From: Calamus simplicifolius
Taxonomy: Eukaryota; Streptophyta; Magnoliopsida; Arecales; Arecaceae
Direction of reading: 5' to 3'
NCBI GenBank assembly: GCA_900491605.1
Contig: UESW01004240.1
Location: forward strand, 938,622 to 1,002,621
DNA: 64,000 bases
Shown: positions 21,653 through 32,329 of the stretch, in pieces
How positions within the stretch are numbered: position 1 is the stretch's first letter
Layout: each line of letters begins with the position of its first letter
The notes under the pieces: generated by a model
What the model was told of the DNA's origin: nothing
Database searches by the model: none
The model's input: only the letters and a program-made list of their open reading frames with translations
Translations under genes and position numbers: made by a program

Positions 21653-23778
21653 TGTTGGGAATTGTATCCTAAAGCCAATCATTTGATGATTGTGCTGATG
21701 TAAATTATATATAAATTGATATATTAATAAAAGTTATTTGGCAGTTTATTCATTATAAGAACATCTTCTTAAAACTTATAATAGTAATGAAGCCCTTAGG
21801 ATCTTCTTCACGATAAAGGAGGATTTATCTTTGAAGGTCCTTAAAAGAGTTCGCGACCAAATGATATACTATGACAGGGCCATAGTACTATTAATTATAG
21901 GACGTTGTATATCATATTTGTTGGTTGTCCTCTTAACCAAGGAGTGTAGAGACACTAGTATGACATACAGGTGAAAGTGTAGGAGTACATTTCACCGAAC
22001 GTAACTCATTTTCGAATACTCTACTGTCAAGAGTTAATCCGAGAAGATAGAGGTATAAGTATCCTTCAGAACTGAAGATCACAACCAGTGGCTTACAAGA
22101 AACTCATTGTACTTAGGTGCCGGACCACCTGAATTTTTAATCCAGCTACGAAAGGTTACTGGGTGCAGTCAAGTACTTGTGGTAGTCAGTTGTGGATCAA
22201 GATGGAATTTGACATATCCCGTTAAAAGGAGAAATGCTTGTGCTTCAATTTAGCAAGACCTTAGCCAAGGCACTTCATGTGAAAGTCACATGATCACTAA
22301 AATTGAAATCACTTTATGGATTTGCTGTTTAGAGTTGACAGGCTCTTAAGCCATCCTTAGCATTTGTGGTCAAGAGGATGAATTATACGGTAACTGTTTC
22401 TTAGGATTCTTGGAGTTTTCTCGGCAACTCTTCGACCTATTCGGACGTCGGGTTCCATTGCTAGATGGGCACATCGATTAGTATAGAAAATTATTTCTAT
22501 GCTACCAGCTTAGGTTCGAACCTAGAGAGTCACACGCATAGAAGGTTCCTAGGATGATCTATTTGCTGATCAACGATTGAGAATCGTATATGATTTAATT
22601 AATCAATTTGATTGATTGAATTATCTCGATTGGATTAAGTACAAGTGAATAAGATTCAATTTGGTTTAAGTCTACTAGAAGGACTAATCAATTTCAAATA
22701 TTGATTTGAAATTAGATTTGATTTGGATTTAAATAGATTCAGGATTAGCCAAATTTGATTTGGGCTAGGACCATGATCTATATTGGTTTAATCCAATAAA
22801 TTCAAATTAGCTTAAAACCAAAATTTAAACCCCATGTTAAAAAGGTTTTCTCGTATGATGAGATAACTAAAATCTCATCTCATGAGAAATTAAATTCTCA
22901 TGCAGAATTTAATTTATAACTTTTAGTCTTCTTCAAATGATTCCCAAGTTCAAAAAAAATAAATTTTGCTAAAAGGTGCCTCTTTGGAAGAGTACTCCAC
23001 ACAACTCTCCGTGCATTAACAAGGGTGGAATTAATGTGCCTCTTTGGAAGAGCACTCCACACAAAATAAGCGTGTGAATTAATGAGCCTCTTTGGAAGAG
23101 CACTCCACACAACTCTTCATGCATTGATAAGTGTGTGAATTTAATGTCTCTTGGTTTTCACAAAAATAGCAGAATTCTAAATGTTAGAATTCAATAGGCT
23201 GGCTAATATGAAACTATAAATAGAGGACATCCCTCACCAGACAACATAACACAAGATCAAAGAGATCAAAAATTCTAAAGAGTTAGAACCAAGTGTTACA
23301 GTTCTAAGAGTTAGAACAAAAAATTCTGATGTGATTTTAGTGTTAGCAAAAGCTTGGTGGATCTTGGAGGAAGATTCAAGTGGAAGAATTCAAGATCAGC
23401 AAAATTGTTTTTCCGTAAGCTAGCACTCCCGGGAATCCGATCATTCGGGGGCTTCGTGTGGACAAACTAGAGGTCGGACGATTGAACGGCTGCAGAGCAC
23501 AAAGGATTTACCTACTGTTCTTAAGGTGAGTGATTTGATCCTTAGATCTTAAGGCAGGCTTCAAGATGAGTAGTATGACTTCTCATCTTGAAGATTAAGA
23601 TATGATCTTAATTATTTAATTTATATGCAATACTTAGATCAAACGATCTTATAATATAAGGCAAAGATATGATCTTGATGCATGTTAGAAAGATTAATAT
23701 ATAATCTTTAAATTTTCGCATTGATAATTGTTCTCAAATTTTAAAATATGCATGCCTCGGGGATTAACTCTCCTAACA
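21653..23778 (+). mobile_element. Copia 5' LTR (2,126 bp)
   Basis: Starts TGTTGGGAATTG and ends ATTAACTCTCCTAACA. It contains about three roughly 60-bp units beginning GTGCCTCTTTGGAAGAG at 22977-23140. A TATAAATAGAGG box at about 23214-23225 marks the probable transcription start region. Confidence 0.95.
22977..23140. repeat. About 60-bp tandem repeats in the copia 5' LTR (three units)
   Basis: Units contain GTGCCTCTTTGGAAGAGCAC, then TCCACACAACTC and a GTGTGAATTAAT tail. The 3' LTR has four units (30917-31150), accounting for most of the 80-base length difference. They lie upstream of the TATA box, where enhancer-like repeats are common. Confidence 0.85.
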
Positions 23779-23780
23779 AG

Positions 23781-23792
23781 TGGTATCAGAGC
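23781..23792 (+). other. Copia primer binding site (initiator tRNA-Met type)
   Basis: TGGTATCAGAGC lies two bases after the LTR end, the standard complement of plant initiator methionine tRNA. A second similar word, TGGTATCAGAAC, occurs at about 23973. Confidence 0.95.
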
Positions 23793-25605
23793 TAGTTGAC
23801 CTGCACGGGTTAAATACAGGCAGAGCATCAATGGGAACTCTCACTGGTGACCGTGTCACTGAAGCCAGACTCTCCGCCCTTTGGTGTTGGTGTACCGGTC
23901 AAGACGATAGCCGGCTAGTCTGATAGGTACATTTGTTAGGTGACATGGGAGGTACTCATGACCGAGTAACAAATGGTATCAGAACCTTGGTTTCTTATTG
24001 ATCTAATTTATTGCATGTAAATTAATGTTCTTATTAATTGTGTAATTATGGCTAAAACTAATCGCAAGGCTATATGGTCACAAATGGATTGAAAATCCAA
24101 ATTACCCATTCAATGAGGTATTCTGTGACATATTGCCGTGCTATTATTTTATCATTGATGCTCAATCCAAAGATAATTTAAATTGAGCTTATGCATCAAA
24201 ACATAGATTACACGTACTCTCAAAAGATGTTTTATATTTGATACATATTGATGTTGTATAAAAGCATGATATTTGCATGTTTAGTATAAAACATAGATAT
24301 GATATATGATGGCATGATGTCTATGTTATGAAACATACAAATATTTATGAGAGTCTAATTTTAATGTCAAATGTTAATTCATAATCTCTTTAGATATGAT
24401 CTAAATATAGGAATTATGAGTAGTAACATAATACATGTGATGCTTGATTGAAATATATGATATGTAAACATGAAATATATTTAATATTTTGGGTTAGCTA
24501 AATCGGGTCCATAAAGGGTTAGACCCTAAGGTTTAAATCAACTGGACTAAAAGAGTATTTGAACGAATCTAATTAGATTAGGTTAAGAATGCTCTAAATC
24601 AAACAATAGTTGTAGTTGATCATGTCCTTCTCTTTGATTAAACCAAATGGAAGTAGATTAGGCTCTGTGGTTGAGCATGAATCTCTTAGATGGTCAAATC
24701 AGAATTGGTTAACCATATAATGTCAAGGTGAGTTGGCAAGTTGCTCTAGGATCAACGATCGAATGGTTTTTAATTGGGAGCTACTCGTATTGATGCATCT
24801 TTAACGAGTTAATGGCATATCCCTCCCATCGATCTCACTCACATGGTCAATGTGGTGAACCATTTATGATTCAGATCATTTACCTGATTCGGGTTGACCT
24901 ATGCCTGTAAGGAAATCAGTCTGACTGATTTAGGTGCCACTTAACCTGACTTAATCTTGTTTCATTCTACCCATTTCATATATTCAGTGGGAGAACTTGA
25001 TTAGTCAATTTATCTTCAAATTATAAAATATTTTAAAATTATTAGGTCCTTAAAATGAAATAGTTATATGATAACTAGATCATAGCCTCCCATTAAGGTG
25101 GGTGATAATGAGTCCGATGTCTTGATAATCATTGGAGGCACTCCACGCCTGGTGCTTGTCAACCATCGGAATTATCATTCATTATATGATAAGTCAGCGT
25201 AACTATTAAATAGACAGTCAGGTGAGCTGAGCTTCACTCGGGCTTGGTTGTCTATTGATAGGTTACACTGATTATATCATTTAATGGTTGGACTTAACCA
25301 GAACTTTCAGTGGAGGCACTCCATGCCTGCTGAAGAGGTACATGGGGCAAAACTGAACACTAAGAATTATTTTGGGATACAATTGGTTTTGAACTACTCT
25401 TAGATGCATATGGGTTAGCCAAGCTTCACTTGGGCCTGTATGTAGTCTATGTAGATTTTAGTGCCCGCTAAAGAATTAAGAATAATTCTTTGAATTGGGG
25501 TGTAGAGGCTGCCAGTTTGAACAAAATAATGGAAGAATCTTTAGACTAAAGTCCAAGTCTTTAGACTGAATCAATTTATATACTAATAAACTTTAGTTTT
25601 TCCTT
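23793..25605 (+). other. Copia untranslated leader
   Basis: About 1.8 kb between the primer site and gag with no usable frame. It has internal imperfect repeats, with GGTGAGTTGGCA/GGTGAGCTGAGC-like and CACTCCA(C/T)GCCTG blocks at about 25140 and 25318. Long leaders of this kind are common in large plant retroelements. Confidence 0.6.
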
Positions 25606-26751
25606 ATGCAGAAAATAGCCACTAATTTATCATTAAGGTCCCTATTGGATAGTGACAAGTTGAATGGTTCAAATTTCAATAGCTGGTTTAGAAAACTTAA
25701 GATCGTCCTTGAGCATGAGAGGATTCTATACATTCTTAATAATCCTGCACCAAAGATACCTAATGCAAACACACAAAGTTCTGAGGAAGACACTTATCAG
25801 AAGTGGCTCAATGATAGAACTAGCGTACGTTGCATCATGCTAGCAGCAATGAACGATGAATTCGGTCGCCGGTTCGAGAATGCTCAGCTAGAAGAAATCA
25901 TTCAAGCGTTGAATGAATCTTTCGGCACACCTGACGACGTTGAAAGGCACAAGACTAGTTGTGCTATTTTTAATGCTCGAATGAGGGATGGATCTTATGT
26001 CACTGATCATGTATTGTACATGATCGAGAAGATAGAACTGCTAAGCAAGCTCGGCTTTCCCCTACATGAGCAGTTGGGAAAATATGCGATCCTGAATTTC
26101 TTGCCTCCATTCTTCCGACCTTTCCTTACTCATTTTTGAATGACAAAGCCTGCAGTCAACTACCACGGTTTGTTGGGGTTGTTACAGAACTTTGAGAAGG
26201 ATAACCAGCTCTCTAAGGGTTTGGTTAATGTGGTTGAAGGATCTAAGGTAGGGCGTCAACCCTTTGGGAAAGGGAAGAAGAAAAAGAATAAGAAAAAGGT
26301 GCAACATGCTAGGACATCTATAAGGGGTCAGATGCAGAAGAAGAAAGTTGATAAAAGTCAAGCTGAATGCTTTCATTGCAAGATGCAAGGGCACTGGAAG
26401 AGGAACTATCCTCTTTACATTGCCACACTTGATCCAAACAGGCCGAAGAAGAAAAAGGAGCAAGATGTTGCTCAACAAGGTATTTATATGATAACACCTT
26501 GTAATTTTTCTATATATGATAATCAGACCTGGGTATTAGATACCGGGAGTCCTTTTAACATTTGCAATTCATTGCAGGGACTACATGTCACTAAAAGATT
26601 TAAGGACAATGAAAGATTCCTTAATGTCGGCGATGGAAGATTAGTTCCAGTTCTGGCATTAGGAGTTCTTGAAATAGTTTTCAATAGAAATGTCATTATA
26701 CTAAATGATTGTCATTTTTGCCCAACGTTCTTGTTGAACGTAATTTTGTAG
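25606..26751 (+). pseudogene. Copia gag and start of protease, one in-frame stop
   Basis: The gag frame starts at the ATG at 25606 and stays in one frame to 26751, except for a TGA at 26137-26139. It shows a typical copia capsid region and a zinc knuckle near 26370-26410, CFHCKMQGHWKRNY, in which the last cysteine of the CCHC motif reads as tyrosine. Downstream is the protease start with WVLDTGS near 26529-26549, with the catalytic Asp present. Gag would package the RNA and the protease would mature the polyprotein. The stop and the lost cysteine make this copy non-functional as written. Confidence 0.85.
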
Positions 26752-29560
26752 GCCTTCTGGCCAAAAGTCATTATGAAATTTCAATAAAGGATGTTACTTT
26801 GAATATCATTATGAATGGAGTCACTGTAATGATTGGGCATTTATCTAATGGCATTTATATATTATCATAGCCTGTGAATATAGTGTACAAATCAAGTAAG
26901 CGCCCTAGAATAACTGATGTCACAGACATTTGGCACCATCGGCTGGGTCATATCAATAAGAACAGATTAAACAGGTTAACTCAGGAGGGCATCCTTCGAG
27001 TTGATGATTGTGAATCATTAACTACATACGAATCCTGTCTTCTTGGTAAAATGACCAAGTTATCTTTTACTGAAAAAGGTGAAAGAGCTAAAGAGCTATT
27101 AAGTCTAGTACATACTGACGTATATGGACCAATGAGCACTTGTGCCAAAGGTGGATATTACTACTTCATTACTTTTACAGACGATATTTCTAGGTTCGGT
27201 TATGTCTATCTTATGCGACATAAATCTGAATCGTTTGAAATGTTCAAACAATATCATAAAGAAGTAGAAAAACAAATAGGAAAATGTATTAAGATCCTTC
27301 GATCAGATCGAGGAGGCGAATACCTTTCCAATGACTTTGTAACATATTTAAGGGAGAATGGGATTCTCTCCCAATGGACTCCTCCAGGAACACCACAATA
27401 TAACGGTGTGTCGGAAAGGAGGAATCGAACTCTGTTAGACATGGTTCGGTCCATGATGGGTTTTGCAAGCTTGCCAATATCCTTTTGGGTATATGCATTA
27501 GAATCAGCTTGTCATATTCTCATAAGGTTCCAAGTAAGTCTGTTTCAAAAACTCCACATGAGATGTGGTATGGACATAAATCGGTAATCACCTATCTGAG
27601 AGTCTGGGGGTGTCCAGCTTATGTGAAACGTGCAAAATCAGACAAACTTGAACCCAAATCTGACAAATGTTTTTTCATCGGCTATCCGAAAGAAACCAAA
27701 GGATATTACTTCTACAATACTGAAGAACAAAAGTTGTTCATTAGTAATAGAGCAGTTTTTCTTGAAAAGGAGTTCCTTAGTGAAGGAACAAATAGCTCTA
27801 ATGTTGAACCTGAGGAAGTTCATCAAGTAGAAGGAATAACACAAACCAGTGAACCCTTAGAATCTGAGTTGATTAGATCAAACTCAAAACCCATTTTAGA
27901 TGCACCATTAAGGCGATCTGGTAGAGTACCACATCAACCGAACATACTTAGGTTTCTTGGTCCAGAACAATGATCCTGTTGAACTCGATGAGAACAACGA
28001 GGATCCGATCACCTATATGGATGCTATGGAAAGGACTGACTCTAATAAATGACTTGATGCTATAAAATCCGAACTTGATTCCATGAAGGACAATAATGTA
28101 TGGACATTAGTTGACCCACCCGAAGGGATAAAACCTATAGGGTGTAAGTGGGTTTTCAAGAGGAAAAGAGGCGCAGACGGAAAGATTGAGACCTATAAAG
28201 CACGTCTGGTTGCCAAAGGGTATCGTCAACGTTATGGTATTGACTATGACGAAACGTTTTCTCCTGTGGCAATGCTGAAATCCATTCGGATTATGCTAGC
28301 TGTAGCAGCACACTTAGATTATGAGATTTGGCAAATGGATGTTAAAACCGCTTTTCTAAATGGTGATTTAGAAGAACAGGTGTATATAATACAGCCTGAA
28401 GGTTTTATATTTAAAGATGAGTCTAAAGTGTGCAGGCTACAGAAGTCTATTTATGGACTTAAGCAAGCATCTAGGAGTTGGAACATACGAGTTGATAAAG
28501 TGATCAAATCTTATGGCTTTATTAAGAATAAAGAAGAACCTTGCATTTATAAATGGGCTAACAGTTCCGTTATTGTATTTCTTGTATTATATATGGATGA
28601 CATTCTCTTAATCGGGAATGATGTCCCTGCATTACAAGGAATAAAGACATGGTTATCATCACAATTCTCCATGAAAGATCTGGGAGAAGCATCATACATC
28701 CTCGGGATGAAGATCTATAGAGGTAGATCTAAGAGGATGCTTGGTTTATCCCAATCTACATACATTGACACAGTGCTAAAGAGGTTTAGCATGGAGAATT
28801 CCAAGAAGGCTATCTTCCGATAGGCCATGGAATTCATCTTTCTAAGAAGGATTGTCCGACAACTCCTAATGAAAGAGAACGTATGAGTCAAATTCCATAT
28901 GCTTCGGCAGTAGGTTCGATTATGTACACCATGACATGTACAAGACCAGATATGACATACTCACTAGGAGTAGTGAGTAGATACTAATCTGATCCAGAAG
29001 AAAAACACTGGCAAGTTGTTAAGACAATCCTTAAGTATTTGAGAAATACTAAGGACCAGTGGTTAGTCTATGGAGAGTCTGATTTGAAACTTGTTGGATA
29101 TACTGATTCCAGTTTCCAATCAGATCATGATGATAGCAAAAGTGTATCGGGTTTCGTGTTTATCCTTAATGGTGGAGCTGTTTTGCTGAAAAAGTTCCAA
29201 GCAACATACAGTAGCAGATTCGGTGTGCGAGGCAGAGTACATCGCTGCATCAGATGCTGCGAAAGAAGCTGTGTGGCTGCAAAAGTTTATCTCCGAGCTT
29301 GGAGTGGCACCTTCCATAGATGGACTAGTCCTGTTGTACAGTGACAGTACTGGTGCCATAGCTTAAGCAAAGGAACCACGAGCACATCAGCGCACCAAGC
29401 ACATACTGCGTTGGTTTCATCTTATACGAGAGATTGTAGACTGAGGTGACATAAATCTTCAGAAGATTGATGGAAAAGAAAACCTAGGTGACCCATTTAC
29501 TAAAGCACTCAGCATCAAGGAGTTTGATAACTATAAATTGAAGATGGGTATTAGATACTG
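26752..29560 (+). pseudogene. Copia pol: integrase, reverse transcriptase, RNase H (broken)
   Basis: Integrase (about 26874-27587) has an HHCC-like start (WHHRLGH) and the three catalytic acids in LVHTDVYGP, LRSDRGGEY and GVSERRNR. A frame change near 27530 moves into the integrase C-terminus (27540-27973), which ends in a stop. RT (28083-28823) has WQMDVKTAFLNG, SIYGLKQASR and the YMDD box near 28590. It stops at 28821-28823. RNase H (about 28824-29560) is spread over several frames with GYTDSSFQSD near 29098 and a frame change near 29215. The order integrase before RT is diagnostic of copia. There are at least five stops or frame changes. Confidence 0.9.
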
Positions 29561-29590
29561 TAATGAGTGGCTTTAGGCTAAGTGGGAGTT

Positions 29591-31796
29591 TGTTGGGAAT
29601 TGTATCCTAAAGCCAATCATTTGATGATTGTGCTAATGTAAATTTTATATAAATTGATATATTAATAAAAGTTATTTGGCAGTTTATTCATTACAAGAAC
29701 ATCTTCTTAAAACTCCTAATAGTAATGAAGCCCTCAGGATCTTCCTTCACAATAAAGGAGGATTTATCTTTGAAAGTCCTTAAAAGAGTTCGCGACCAAA
29801 TGATATACTATGACAGGGCCATAGTACTATCAATTATAGGATGTTGTATATCATATTTGTTGGTTGTCTTCTTAACCCAGGAGTGTAGAGACACTGGTAT
29901 GACATACAAGTGAAAGTGTAGGAGTACATTTCACCGAACGTGACTTATTTCCAGATACTCTACTGTCAAGAGTTAATCCAAGAAGATATAGGTATAAGTA
30001 TCCTTCAGACCTGAAGATCACAACCAGTGGCTTACAAGAAACTCATTGTACTTAGGTGCCGGACCACTTGGATTTCTAATCCAGCTACGAAAGGTTACTG
30101 GGTGCAGTCAAGTACTTGTGGTAGTCAGTTGTGGATCAAGATGGAATTTGACCTATCCCGTTAAAAGGAGAAATGCTTATGTTTCAATTTAGCAAGACCT
30201 TGGCCAAGGCACTTCATGTGAAAGTCACATGTTCATTAAAATTGAAATCACTTTATGGATTTGTTGTTTAGATTTGACAGGCTCTTAAGCCATCCTTAGC
30301 ATTTGTGGTCAAGAGGATGAATTATACGGTAACTGTTTCTTAGGGTTCTTGGAGTTTGCTCGGCAACTCTTCGACCTATCCGGACGTCAGGTTCCATTGC
30401 TAGATGGGCACATCGATTATTATAGAAAATTATTTCTATGCTACCGGCTTAGGTTCGAACCTAGAGAGTCACACGCATAGAAGTTTCCTAGGATGATCTA
30501 TTTGCTGATCAACGATTGAGAATTGTATATGATTTAATTAATCAATTTGATTGATTGAATTATCTCAATTGGATTAAGTACAAGTGAAAAGATTCAATTT
30601 GGTTTAAGTCTACTAGAAGGACTAATCAATTTCAAATATTGATTTAAAATTAGATTTGATTTGGATTTAAATAGATTCAGGATTAGCCAAATTTGATTTG
30701 GGCTAGGACCATGATCTATATTGGTTTAATCCATAAATTCAAATTAGCTTAAAACCAAAAATTCAAACCCCATGTGTGAAAAAGGTTTTCTCGCATGATG
30801 AGATAACTAAAATCTCATCTCATGAGAAATTAAATTCTCATGCAGAATTTAATTTATAACTTTTAGTCTTCTTCAAATGATTCCCAAGTTCAAGAAAAAT
30901 AAATTTTGCTAAAAGGTGCCTCTTTGGAAGAGCACTCCACACAACTCTCCGTGCATTGAGAAGTGTATGAATTAATGTGCCTCTTTGGAAGAGTACTCCA
31001 CACAACTCTCCGTGCATTGACAAGTGTGTGAATTAATGTGCCTCTTTGGAAGAGCACTCCATACAACTCTCCGTGCATTGATAAGCGTGTGAATTAATGT
31101 ACCTCTTTGGAAGAGCACTCCACACAACTCTTCATGCATTGATAAGTGTGTGAATTTAATATGCCTCTTTGGTTTTCACAAAAACAGCAGAATTCTAAAT
31201 GTTAGAATTCAATAGGCTGGCTAATATGAAACTATAAATAGAGGACATCCCTCACCAGATAACATAACACAAGATCAAAAGAGATCAAAAATTCTAAACA
31301 GTTAGAACCAAGTGTTACAGTTCTAAGAGTTAGACCAGAAAATTCTGGTGTGATTTTAGTGTTAGCAAAAGCTTGGTGGATCTTGGAGGAAGATTCAAGT
31401 GGAAGAATTCAAGATCAGCAAAATTATTTTTTTGCGAGCTAGCACTCTCAGGAATCCAATCATTCGGGGGCTTCGCGTGGACAAACTAGAGGCTGGACGA
31501 TTGAACGGCTGCAGAGCACAAAGGATTACCTACTGTTCTTAAGGTGAGTGATTTGATCCTTAGATCTTAAGGCAGGCTTCAAGATGAGTAGTATGACTTT
31601 TCATCTTGAAGATTAAGATATGATCTTAATTATTTAATTTATATGCAATACTTAGATCAAACGATCTTATAATATAAGGCAAAGATATGATCTTGATGCA
31701 TGTTAGAAAGATTAATATGTAATCTTTAAATTTCCGCATTGATAATTGTTATCAAATTTTAAAATATGCATGCCTTAGGGATTAACTCTCCCAACA
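29591..31796 (+). mobile_element. Copia 3' LTR (2,206 bp)
   Basis: Starts TGTTGGGAATTG directly after the purine-rich GCTAAGTGGGAGTT (29577-29590, the polypurine tract) and ends ATTAACTCTCCCAACA. It has the same layout as the 5' LTR but four 60-bp units (30917-31150). Confidence 0.95.
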
Positions 31797-32045
31797 GTAA
31801 CAACCTAAGTCAGGGATATCGTAGGTCCCTACCTTAACAGTCCCCGCATGGGTGTCATCGCCTTAAAGCTAGGGTATCGTCGGATGAGAGGTGGGGTGTC
31901 GTAAGTTGTTTCTTGGGGTTTCCTTCGTGACACCCCAGTTGAAACGTTAGACACCCTTGGTATAATCTTATGACACCACTATGATAAATTTGAACTAGGC
32001 GGGAATTTTGACGTCACCCTAGTTGTAATTCGACAGCACCCTAGT
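31797..32045. repeat. Continuation of the Mutator-like array after the copia insertion
   Basis: Begins with the target duplication GTAAC and finishes the interrupted part-B unit (to about 31912). It then changes to part-A orientation with GACACCCCAGTTGAAACG, TATGACACC and GACAGCACCCTAG words. A Met-initiated frame begins at 32055, just where the motif stops. Confidence 0.85.
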
Positions 32046-32054
32046 AACTCAGCC

Positions 32055-32276
32055 ATGCCATCTTTTCGAGAAAAGTTGCATAACGTGGCCGGTTCCTACA
32101 GGTTTGCGTATCAGCGATATGATCGTGGTACTCCTGGTGTCCTTTCATATTTCTCTGAGGTTGGCATAAAAAAATTTCTGAACCCTAGAGGTCCTTCGTT
32201 TGTTGCTCGAGAAGCCACCGGTGTTCTAAATTTCTTCCACAGTTCTTTCTTCCATCTACTTCACTCATGGAGATGA
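32055..32276 (+). other. Short open frame upstream of the Ulp1 gene
   Basis: A 73-codon frame with ATG at 32055, just right of the motif array, ending 54 bases before the Ulp1-gene ATG. I recognise no domain. It could be an upstream ORF in the 5' leader of the Ulp1 transcript or chance. Confidence 0.25.
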
Positions 32277-32329
32277 GTGCTTTCGTTTGTGGACGAAGAC
32301 CGCGAACAAAGAAGAACTAGGAGGAGAAA

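Larger units (their letters stand above)
21653..31796 (+). mobile_element. Ty1/copia LTR retrotransposon, 10.1 kb
   Basis: Complete element with two LTRs, primer binding site, gag, protease, integrase, reverse transcriptase and RNase H in copia order. The 5-bp target duplication GTAAC (21648-21652 and 31797-31801) is perfect, and joining the flanks across it restores the host array reading GTCGTAAC-AACCTAAGTC. LTRs of 2.1-2.2 kb are unusually long for copia. By eye the two LTRs differ at about 15 places in their first 330 bases, so the insertion is not recent, which agrees with the broken genes. The clade looks Tork/Angela-like from the RT and RNase H motifs; this is tentative. Confidence 0.95.
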
